A DNA stretch of 64,000 bases from Trileptium ribeirensis (taxonomy: Eukaryota; Nematoda; Enoplea; Enoplida; Thoracostomopsidae): the NCBI GenBank assembly GCA_030248225.1, contig JASANE010029061.1, positions 62,001 through 126,000 of the forward strand, in the 5' to 3' direction. The notes below the pieces were generated by a model that was not told where the DNA came from, ran no database searches, and was given only the letters and a program-made list of their open reading frames with translations. Below, in pieces: positions 15,101 through 27,100 of this stretch (position 1 is the stretch's first letter; every line of letters begins with the position of its first letter). The translations under genes and the position numbers were made by a program.

Positions 15101-18100
15101 AGTCCACTATACCGTCATTTCTTCCATCATCTGTTTTACTATATACAAATTTCGAAGACCATGTTCTGATTCCGGATCCGGTTTAAATGGACGGTTCCGG
15201 TTCCGGTTATTCCCTGATTGATATCTATAGTGCCAGCTTATATAGGTTAAGGAGTAAACTGCTCAAAACATACATTTTGTTCTAAAATTGTTGTAAATTT
15301 ATATATAATTTAAGGCTTGGTAATTTATGGTATTGCCTCGTTTCGTGTATTCACTGTTCACTCCAGTCTTAAAAATTTTAAGCTACAAATAAATCTAGCG
15401 AACATATTTTGCAAAGTATTACTTTTAGAGTGAAAGAATATTAAGTGTACCACTTAAAAGTTTTACATAAGGGTTCCAGTAATTTTTGTTATATAATGTT
15501 TGGGATTACAGAATCGATTGATGAGCAAGCATATTTTAATCGCTATTATGATTAGTAACTTTGTACCAGAGCTGTTGATTGAATTTAATGACTTTTACGA
15601 TTTGCACATATATACCAACTAATGAGATTGCACTTCGTTTTTCTGTATGATGAGCTGGGTCCGATCATTATCATTGCTCGGATACTATAGTCATGGCAGT
15701 TGTTTCTCTTCGTATATTAGATTGAATTGCAGTCTGTCCAGCATTCTATACTCTTTGAATTAGCTACCTTAAATTGCACAATAACAGTTAGTACAATATG
15801 TTTGGAATTCGGTAAAAAATAATAATATGTAAGCATATCAACAACTTCGGGCCCTTCGGATGGTCTGGCCAGCTAAGTTTTTTTCGGCCCGGATTTCGGG
15901 ACTTCGAGCAGGCGGATCGATTAAATTTCGAGTCGGTCCGGTCTATGCTTAAAAGTTAGACCGATTCTCGCCTCTATAGCAACGCATTCTTTAGGGATTG
16001 CTTTGGGGACTTCCGAAAATACGGTGGTGAAATGATTGTAATTTGTTGCCATAAAACTTAACTTTACCAAAGCTTAACATCTTCCTTTAACGTTATCAAT
16101 TGTAACACTGCCCACCTAATCCAAACCTCAAAATAGCATAATCCTGTTCAGTAACATTTTACAGTGGTTTTTCTATTTGCGTAAGTGGAATTTTTCTCAA
16201 CTGATAAGAAATATGTGCCTGTAAATAGGCGTTTTCCACGAAAAACAGTTTAAAATTTTTTAGTTTCATTAGTTGCCGTTTCCGTCATTTTTATTCAAAG
16301 ATATTATATTGGGCTTAGATAGCTTTGTACATGGTCGTTAAAGGCAGTAATGATTATAATATGAATGATTGAATTTCCAAAGAGGTGTCGTAACGATGTT
16401 CGGTTTGGTGACACTATTTTGTATCACCCACCCTAGCCTAATAATACAGACATCATTATATGCTTGGAAACAATACACTGTTGGCTTATCTTTTTTTATT
16501 TTAATGTTATCTTTATAGGCCGCATCAAAGGAAGAGCGCGAACGTGAGCGAGCAGCGCGAGAACGTAGCGATCGGGAATTTGAAATGAGGATTGAGAAAA
16601 AGATAGAAGAGCAACTTTCGGCTTCTGCACATAATAATTTGTTAAATACCGGAGGTGCCATGCCGAGAGAAGCTTTTTGGGCTGGGGCAGCTGGAACGCC
16701 TTCAGGTGCTCCTGGTTTATTATCAGGTATCAACAATCCATTGCAACAACCGCAGCCGCCCCAGCCGTTTGTCAATCCAATGTTGTTGCAGCAGCAACAG
16801 CAGCATCAACTTTTGCATCAACAGGCGTTGCTCGCTGCCGCAGCGGCTACAGGCTATTCTATACCTGCTAACGGAACACCGGTGCTACAACCGCCAGGTG
16901 GGGTTCCTGGACTTGGCGGACTATCGAACCCACCACCGCCATTTCCACCTGGAATGCAGATGCCAGGACCACGACAAGGGGCTATGGGATTGTTTGGACC
17001 ACCGACGAGGTCGACGGCACCACAATCTTGGCTAAAAGTAGGTTTCGCACAGATTTTAACGCGTTAAGTCACGCCAAATGTGAACTTTGTGTAAATATGA
17101 TCGAAGTATGTGTTGTATATTACTAGTATCTCGCAAGCGAGGGTGAAACGGAGTGACCGTGGTTTCATCAATTGTATTTTGTAATCACTTGTTATAGGCC
17201 TTGTGATGTATATACTACACTAAACACAAAAGGTTCGTCCACACTAAACCCATCGAAACTAACTGAAAACGCACAAACTGTTCTTGCTGGTTCCTATATA
17301 ACCAAACCACCGTATCCAGCGTATCTATATATAGACAATTCTTGACGCCTTGTGCCCAATGTGCAACTAAACAACTGAAAACAGAATATATTCTATCGAC
17401 AAAAAAGTTCAATGCCCTTAAGCCATGGAAAACATCCGAAAAAGGCATTAGATACTCGTGTTGGACTCTAGATAAATATACCATCATATTCAGCCTGCCG
17501 CAAAATCTGTATAGCCAATTCTTGATGCCCTATTATATTCAGCCTGCCCAAAAATCTATATGGCCAATGCTTGATGCCCTGTAGACAATATGTAACGAAA
17601 CGAGTACACTAGAAGACACACTAGTACAATTTCCATAAGACTTTAGAAAACCCATGAAAAGGCATAAAATATGCACGTTGGACACTAAATAACCGAATCA
17701 TTGTATTCAGCGTTCAGAAAAAGCTCTATATAAAAAGCTATACATTCTTGATTCTCTGCACGCAATACATAACTGAAAAATAAAAAAACAACACTATGTA
17801 CATTTTAGAAATCGGGTTCGTCGGCTTTATAACCCTTGAAACTCAAAAAAGGTATAATATAGTCATGTTATACTCTAGATAACAAAATTATCTTATTCAG
17901 TGTGCTCGATAACCGAATTGGCGCTCATTGTAAGGAAAAACACGCAATACCGTGCCGAAATTTGAAAAATTGCAATGGCAAAAGGCCGACGAACCATATT
18001 CGGTCAATAGCGGCCCACAAAAAGTATGGTCGACAAAGTTGTAGATCTCGATGAGCTGATTCTGCATGTGCTGTCTTCATTTTTGATACGAGGCTTATTT

Positions 18101-21100
18101 TGCGGGATATGGGCTGCGAAACATTGGTACCTAGATGGTAAGATTTTGGCAAATACCCTTAAAACCTGTTTTTACAATTTTGACCTGAAGGATGGGGTTG
18201 GAGTTGTTTCCGTTCAACTAACAGACAAATCGTCATCACTTTTACCGTCGAACAAAAAATTTATCGAGATCTGTCCATCCTAAAATGAGTCCTGACTGAC
18301 AACGACACATACAAGAATAGAAATCTTCACGGTTTTCGGCCGCTCGCTTCGTTTTAATAATTGTGGAATTTGTCTGTTTCCGTCATTCATAACTCATCTT
18401 CGGGTGGAAGTGTTTCGATAATTTTTTATTCTATTGCAAAACTAATGCGGATATGTCCTTTAGTTTATCACGGAAAGTTCCAATCCCATATTCATGGTCA
18501 AAATCGCAAAAACAAGTTTTTAAGGGTTCTTTGCCAAATCTGATCATACGGGCACCACTCTTTCGCAGCCGCTATCTCGCGATACATGTTTCGCATCGCA
18601 AAACCACCGTACAGAATCTGCTCATCGAGATCTAGAACTTTATTGACCACGATTGCAGGGAGTAACCGGAATTCCGGTTCCTGTTCCGGCGAAATCGTGT
18701 TCCGGTTGCGGTTCCGGAAAAGGGCAAAAACCATACCGGAACCGGAATTCCGGTTTAAAAATTTTGTTTGAAATTTTCCAAGTTTTTTGCTTCATCCTGT
18801 AATCCAAACATATTTAATATATATTATACAATGATCAAGCTCCAATAATGCCAAGCAAAAGAAAAGATTAATTAACCAATTTGCCGTGTGAAACGTAAGT
18901 AGGGCACATAATTTGAGCAGGAATTTTTCATAATAACGTGCAGGAGTTTGTTAAATCAAAGCCAGGTTGATGCTTGTAGCAGGTATTTTACACATCCAGA
19001 AGTCTGCGGGATACGTTTGAATTCAACCGGTCTAACTCGGTAACATAGTATGGCTTACGCACAAGCACTTAGGGTATGCTTGGCTAACATAAATTGCGTC
19101 AGGCATCCGCCAGTGCGCTTGTAAACTTGGTAAATCAGTCTAAATTTAAGTAAACTAACGTTATCTGCAACGCAGCTAGAAACTGCTTTCTTGGCAATGA
19201 CCTGTATTTACTGAAACTGTGCGAGCAGCTTCACAGTGTGTGTCATTTATAGCATTCTGGTTAGAAAGTTATCATTATTATGATGTAACTGACGGGCACT
19301 GTTTGTCCAACGCTAGCCTAAACAGTGTCTGTGACCATTGATCAGAAAATTACCTTCTATCTATTATTTTCTCTTAGAATCATATAAACCAATAATTTTA
19401 AGTTTCCTACAGAAGAACATGCAACAAACATATGTGTAGTAAAGGGAGGCGACTGGAAGAAAGTGTGTATTCTACGCTCCAAGCCAGTGTTTTTTTATTA
19501 GCCAATTCTTTAGCCATGGCTAAAAAATTTGTGTATTGGCTAAAAAAAATTTAGATCCTTTAGCCAAATTGGCTAAAAATTTTTAAAACTACTTAAAGGC
19601 TACTTTTAAAAAATTTCCACATGCAAAGAAGCATGAAGTTAACCCAGTCACTACAGTTCACTAAAAATGTGCACGCTAAAAATATAAGTAAATTGCTGTT
19701 CACTTCTTACATCCTATATAGTGCATATACCTGTTTCTGGCACTTGGCACAATTTCTCAAATTTTTCCAGTGCAAATTGCCCAGAATGCCACCCGCGAGT
19801 TCTGTGAGAATTTGACTAAAAGATTTTTGGATTGGCTAAAAATATTTTGGTGGTTTTAGCTAATTGGCTATGTAGAAATAAAACAAAAAAACCCTGCTCC
19901 AAGCTTTGTAAGCACATTTGATTTGACGCAGTATAGTGGAAGACATTTTTTGCTCTGAATGTCCAAAAACCGACATATTTGATCGATAAATAAACATTAT
20001 TAGCTTCTTCAGTCTCCTTAAAGTTTCAGAAAGGCAATGATACCATCGTAATACATTAAGTTTAATGTAAAAGTTATTTTTAATGCATTTTAAATCCACT
20101 ATACCTTCATTTCTTCCATCATAGGTTTTACTATATATAAAATTTGAAGACCAGGTTCCGGTTCCGCATCCGGTTTAAATGGACGGTTCCGGTTGCTGGT
20201 TCCGGTTCCGGTAAATTTCGGTTCCGGTAAATTTCGGTTCCGGTTATTCCCTGCACGATTGTTTTGTGGGACTACTTTTTGGGCTCTGTGGGGCCGAATA
20301 TGGATCGTCAACCCTTTCACAGAAATAGCGATTTTGAAATTTTCGGCATGTTATTGTGTGTTTTTACCTTACAGTGAGTGCCTATTAGGTTATCTAGAAC
20401 GCTGGATACGATGGTTTGCTCATAGTCTTCAATTGTTTCCTATGTGTATTTATTATACTGTTCCAGACACAACCAGGAGGCTCCTTAACGGAATCTGAGC
20501 GTGCATTGCTGCGGTCGTATGGCGGGCGTGACTTTAGTGAAATATTTGGTGCAAACTTTTCACAGCAGCAATTTGACGAATCCGGGAATATCCTTGACTT
20601 GTCGGAGCTGGAACGACAGCAGCAGTTGCCAGTTGGTGTTAATGATGAAGAGGAGGAAGAAGGCCATAATACTTCACTAATTGCTACACCGCTGCGAACC
20701 GTGCCCGTCGACTTCGGTACTGGCTATTTCGCACAGCAGCAACTGCACACCAGTCGGGGAACTATCAATAATGCTGGGATAGAAGGCGGCATGGCGGCTG
20801 TTAACGGTAACGGAAAGCCACCGTTAATTGGAATAGCCCCTGCCACTACTATTGCTGTAAGTTCTGTGTCAGAGAAATGATCAAAAAATCACTTTCTCGT
20901 TCTGGCGAAAAACAAAAACTTTAAAGCAACTGGAGTTCCAGTTAAAATTTTGTCTATAATATTCTACATTTTTATCTTTTTGTGGTCCAAACATGCACTA
21001 CTGTATCTACAGCATGCAACTATCGACCAAAATCGAACAACTAAATTTAAATTAAACACATCTACTTGCAACATCTTGTACGTCGAATAAGTAGTTCAAG

Positions 21101-24100
21101 TTGAACACTTTATCCTTAACCCAGTCGAATTTGTAAAACGGCCGGTTTTGTATTGAAAAGCAATCTGGCAGATTTCTAAATGGTGCGTCTGTCAGACCCA
21201 CCCACCCATTGAGCGGATGTGTATTCTCCAATTGAGTTTGCCCAAACTGATATGGAAAATAGATATGTTTTGTTATAGTCGGTACCTTTGTCGAAAATTT
21301 CGAGCCATGGCACCTCCAATTTAGCAAAAATTGTGAGTTATTTTGCATGACAGTGAGCTGGTTTTAACGTAAGAAATTGCAACACGTTTTCTACAAATAC
21401 AATTTATTTGTAATTTTTGATAACAGATCAGTGTGAGCAAACTGAAGTTATGTATGTCTCTGCAAATCAGCGAGTACTTTTAAGCTTGGTAACATAGAAG
21501 TATTATTAAATGTGTGAGGGTTATTATCAGCTTGACTCAACCATGTATTTCGTGTGCCACGAAACTCGACCATGATCAGATCAGTTGTGTAGAATCTGAT
21601 AAATTAAATTTGCAACATGAATAATTTGCTATTACCAATAATTGTCCTTTGTAATTTTGGTAAAAAATCAGTATAAGTAAACTGAAGTTATGGTAGTCTC
21701 TGCAACGCAGCGAGTACTCCCGAACTTTGCAACATGTCAGTATTATTATTAAATGTGCACGAGGTATTATTAGAGTTTGTTTCAACCGTGTATTTCTGTG
21801 CTATGAAACTCGACCATGCGCGATTGTTTAGAATCTGAGAAATTCAAATTTGCAACACTAATTGGATAATTTGGTATTGCCACGTGTCCTCTATAAATTT
21901 GGTACGTTACTGGAAGTTGGGATTAAACTTATGGGGTGGTAATTTTTTGAAAACTCTGGAAACTGTGTACGTCATGGGTTTGTTGCTTCTACACGAGGTT
22001 TTACAATCTGATTAGCAATGTCCAATTTCTCCGTCTGTTATTGTAAATGCGGCATACATTTGGGCATCACTGTCTGGAATTGTTTGATATTTACGATTGA
22101 GTAGCTGCCGCCATAAATTCCAGCTGAATACAAAAGTCGGTTCTTCATGGGTGTGATAACTCTATACCACTGTGTTTTATAACAATATTGTCGCAATATT
22201 ACTATAATAGGACGTTTTCCGTAACGCAAATCGGGGCTATTTTTATTGTTGTTATATTTACGTGTTAACGTACGACACTTGTTGCTGTTGCAACTATAAT
22301 AGCATATTTTGCTAAATTGTTTTGATTCACACAGAAAGAGTGTGTAAAAGCAGTTACCCACATATTCAATAATTTCACCAATAGCGAATGGGACATAATG
22401 CAGAGCCCGTACATCCTGCGAGAATCTCTTTTTATAGAGACTCTGGATGTATTGTGGCTTGGATGGATGATTGTATTTCCCTGTTACAATGAGACGGATG
22501 GCTATTGCTTGCAGTGGAATCAGATAAATTAATCATCCAGATACACGAAATATTAGAATACGGACTAAATAAGATGTGTTGCTGGATAAACATGCCCGTT
22601 ACTCGATTCAGTACATGTTTTTTATGTTAATGCTGGTAAATCAACGTCTAACTAACCTGACATGCATGATTTTTAGTAAAAAAGTACCTATAGTACCCAA
22701 GTAATATGACCCAATGCTTCGTGGCCTCTTCTTGTATAGTTCAAAAAATATAAATAAACTTGTTGCAACTTTATTATAAAATACCTAAGCTTATAATGAT
22801 CTTTTACAGATTGTATGTTGGTCAATGATAAAGTTGTTTTGCACTTAAATACATTATTCACTTTGTATTATATAAATTCTTGTTCAGGTACAGGCAACAA
22901 ATTCTTCGTCGGTTAGCAATGGCTTTAGCTTTGGAAATCTGGCCGGACGGGAACAACAGTTCCAGCAGGTACCGGCCTCTTCTTGTATAGTTCGAAAAAA
23001 TATAAATAAACTTGTTGCAACTTTATTATAAAATACCTAAGCTTATAATGATCTTCTACAGATTGCATGTTGGTCAATGATAAAGTTGTTTTGCAACTAA
23101 ATACATTATTCACTTTGTATTATATAAATTCTTGTTCAGGTACAGGCAACAAATTCTTCGTCGGTTAGCAATGGCTTTAGCTTTGGAAATCTGGCCGGAC
23201 GGGAACAACAGTTCCAGCAGGTACCGCCGAAATCTGGAATATTTGCAACAACAGCAAGTACGCTGGGTGTTGCTAGCGCAGCTGTGACGGCAACTTCTGC
23301 ATGTGGGACCAGTACAACTACTTTTCAGTTTGGAAAGTCGCCCACAGCGGTTAGTACCCCAATCTCAAGTGCCGATGGGCGAGTTGATTCAGCCGCGAAA
23401 CCGCAGTCATTATTTGGAACAATTATTACGGCACCTAGTGATGTTGAGACTGCAGATAAGAATGCTGCTACAGGATTGGCACAGTTTTCTTTTGGTAAGC
23501 TAACCGAAGAATACGCTTTTTTAATTTTGGGTTGCTTTCAGCTTATATTAGCGATAGGGAATCATGTCAAGTTGGAATTTCAATTACATGTATTTGCATA
23601 CATTACATATGACCTGGTCCGCTGGTGTGAAGGGCCGTCGCTTTATGGACTTGCTTTTCCTGTGCTGCTTTATGCAACACCTAAGAGCATTGCTTACGCT
23701 TACCACGTTCGTGCAGCTTTATTTCACGTCCTCTAAAATTTCGTGTCGCTAGGTCGCGAACTCACATACTTGTGATCGTGTCTAATATATACATATTTTT
23801 GCAATCTTTAATATCTTGCTTGCGCCATGTTTATAACGCTTTGCCTTGCTTCCATGTCGTGAAGACGTCGCGGTGATCGGTTTTCGCTGGATTCTCTGTT
23901 CTTCCACGTGTAGGATGAGCCCGAGCGCAATTGTATACGATCTTGCATGAGTCTGTTCTGTAACAGTATGTCGTGGTCCAGTCTTCTACTAAGTTCAGCA
24001 TTGCTTATCCTGTTAAATTTCGTTAGTTCAAGCATGCGGCGAAAAGTTCTCACATGTGTCTATCTGATGAAGGTTGCTACACTTCACAAGCAACGAGCGT

Positions 24101-27100
24101 CTCCCGTAATGCAGTACTCCTTGAATTGTAGCATTGTAGATAATTACTTTTGTTGCGGTTGTGTCTTTCGATCTTCATAGGTGTAGCAAATGAACTCTTT
24201 GCTCGATTGATGTGGTTGGCTATCTCTAGTTCTGACGAGCCCGTGCAAGTGAAGACACTATCCGGGTAGCACAAGCTATTAACGTGTTCGATTACTATAT
24301 TGCTTGCCTTGGCAATTTCGGCAGGGTATGTTTCGTCATTGAAACGTTCATGTGTTCCGCTATAGGTGACACTATGTTCCTGATGCAAAGGTTATGCATT
24401 TGTATTGCAAACCGCGCTACGCCATGTTGCATATCAACGATGGGGCTGAGACACCATAGCAAAGATGGCGATTATGACAGCAAGTAGGTATAGATAAGTG
24501 GCGACTACTTCTCATAATGAAGGCTCTTTGCAACCGCAGATTATAAAACTGATATAGAATATTATATGAGTTTGAACTGTTTCGAACGTGAAATCTATTT
24601 CCTTTCTAATAAACTTGAGCAAACTTTACGACCCTGGGTTGTCTACAGCTTTCCGAAAAGTGGGGATAAATTTTGGGGTGCCGATGATTATTTCCGGGGG
24701 AAATTTCATAGTCGGTGTTAAAACCTTGTTCTATGAACTAAATATTTTCATATTTCTATGTGCTTTTACTGTCGTATATATATTTGCAGGCTATAAAACA
24801 GTTTTTGTATTAATTGATAATTGTATTTGTAAAAATATTTATTATAACGAAAACAAGATTTTAATGACATTAGTAATTTATGGATTTAGCTGAACACGGC
24901 TGTGGGTGGGGGGGTTTAGGCGAGTAGCGAATGACGAACATACACGGAGGAAAATATAATTGTGGGGATTTCGAAAGTGTTCCCTTCCACAATCTTGGAC
25001 GGTATAGCAACATTCAAGCAGTTTATAATATATTCTTAATGGTCGCTAGATTTCAGACGTCAAATATATTTGGTTTGAAACAATGGGATTGCTCTGGGAA
25101 AGTTTTATATATTTTGGCGAGAATAAATATATAAATTTTAAAATATAGTACAAAAATGGAGGTTTATTTAGCTTGGTGGCCGCATTAAATGTTTGCCCTC
25201 AGAAGCTCTTTTGACGTCTATTTTTCAGTGGTTTTTGTCTCGAGTTGAATTTGTGAAATAACCTAAGCTGGCTTAATAAAAGTGGATGTATTAATTTAGA
25301 TATTGTATTGCAGCGTAATTTAGCTGTGGCAAATATTATGTTAAATAAATAATGTTTGCTTTGTCTAAATGTCGTATAATAGTCTGGTAAATTTTTTGTA
25401 AATAACAACAATTTAGCACGGAAGCTTATGGCTGCTGCTTACGAAGTATTCTAATAATTAGTTCAAATTTCTTCTGGTTACGACCGATTTTGCCTCAACT
25501 TCTCGAATTGACATTTAAAACACCCAATTTTTTACATAAACCAGGGAATAACCGGAAACGTCCATTTAAACGGGAACCGGAACCTGGTTTTCGAACCTCA
25601 CATTAACCGCCAAAAATTACAATCGCCCGTTCGCGACTTGCACATTCGAAATGCGATGGCTATTTTTGGCGCGTACTGTATATATACTAAGACAGATGAA
25701 GGTACTGTGGATTTAAAATGTATTAAAATAAATTTTACATTTCACTTAATGTATTGTGATGGCATTATTGCCTCTCTGGAACATAGGCTGAGGAAGCTAA
25801 TATGTTTACGTATTTGTTGATCAAGATATCGGTTTTTGATGCGCCAGAGGAAAAAATGTCTTCCACTTTACAGCCATGAGTAAGCTGCTTCAAACTATAT
25901 GTGCTTGGAGCGTAGAGTAGACAATTTCGCTCTATCTCCCCAATGGAAAACTTAATACTTATTATCATCGGAAAATTTTAATGCTAGTGCATTTAAAATT
26001 ACGGGGCTACTGGATCAAACCTGATCCAGGGAAAATTATTAAAATGAGCATACATTAAGTTGTAAGTCTCGTAATGACCTAAAGAATCTAGTAAACCAAC
26101 GAGACTACTTCCTGAGTTCCTTACTGAAACGCGGCGTCTGCCACATTGTAACATGAACTTTAATTAGTGCATCTGGTTAACAGTGTCTCTTAAATCTAGC
26201 TCCAAATGTATTCGGTGCCAATGGACATGGCTTTTTTAGATAGGAAATGACCTCAAACTTCGCTGACTCTGACCTATGCCATAAAGCTCGTTTTGGAAAA
26301 ATCGACAGCAATGTCGCATCTAAAAAATAGATGTTTTCTACCGCTATTTAAATGTCCGACCCAGGCGGTCGAAGAGAATACGGAAAGTATCGTCTGGTTG
26401 GGTCGTGACTATGGTACAATCCATCAGTCTGGTGCATAGAATTTTGTCGAAAACTACTTTAAAAGTTTTCTAAAATGTATAGTTTACTAATTTCAAATCG
26501 GGCTCGGTCCTATGGAAGAAATTTTCTCTTGCTTAGTTGCGAATTACTTGAAGGAAAAGTACAAGGAGAATTCCTAGAAATTACTTCCGACACCTTTGCG
26601 CTCAGCACAAGTAAGGAGTAAAAGTAGTATGCTCCAAGATTACTCGAAGTACCTTACCAAAAGTCCGTTCTTCACAGTTTATTTTTCGCAGTTGAGTCGC
26701 TGACTCGGCCTTATTAATTAAGAACAGCCGATTTCTACCGAAACTCATTAATGATCCTAACAATATGAGTTTCTTAGGCTAGAAAATTCGTGTCCTTATG
26801 GCCTTAGTAGTTCTTGGTTAATGGCTGTTCTATATGCAAATTTTCATCTATCTCCGCAGAAAAGGATCTTCTTAATGTTAGCGACCCTATGCGACAACTC
26901 TATATACGGGTCATTAAAATAAGGGCCCGGCTCGTCCTATGTGTAGTTTCTTAAACTTCATGATTAGTAGACTTAATTTTTCTCCTCTATCGAAACGAGG
27001 AGAGTTACGGTTAAGCTCGCAGTAGCCCACCTCCCTAAGAAATGACCCACTCTCGGGATGTCCCCAATTTACACGAGCTTGGCCGGTTTTAAATCGTTGC

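Larger units (their letters stand above)
11118..16518 (+). other. Intron, 5.4 kb, with retroelement remains and a hAT MITE
   Basis: Holds a decayed CR1/L2-like element (about 11830-13148), a second reverse-transcriptase-like fragment (13149-13510), and hAT MITE copy A (14075-15216). From 15217 to 16518 I see only AT-rich sequence with a GC-richer patch near 15840-15970 that lacks coding features. Confidence 0.65.
17905..20410. mobile_element. Foldback element with long inverted arms, split by hAT MITE B
   Basis: The left arm (about 17905-18165) contains GTTGTAGATCTCGATGAGCT and GGCTGCGAAA. The right arm is its diverged reverse complement in two pieces, 18515-18655 and 20262-20410, because copy B was inserted in the middle of it. 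Across the insertion the match continues with CATATTCGG, TGTAAGG-AAAAACAC and CGATAACC or AGATAACC blocks. Without the insertion the element is roughly 0.9 kb. No coding sequence is present. Confidence 0.7.
17038..20466 (+). other. Intron, 3.4 kb, with nested transposons
   Basis: From left to right: short plain sequence (17038-17290), degenerate tandem repeats (17290-17905), a foldback element (about 17905-20410) interrupted by hAT MITE copy B (18656-20253), which is itself interrupted by a smaller hAT-like MITE (19485-19896). The next exon begins only 57 bp after the foldback arm ends. Confidence 0.8.

Noticed and set aside
26000..26260. A phrase reading [13 protein letters not shown], reminiscent of Ty3/gypsy polymerase.
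   Set aside because: The following YYR, DAS and RNase H motifs are absent in all frames, so the similarity is probably chance.
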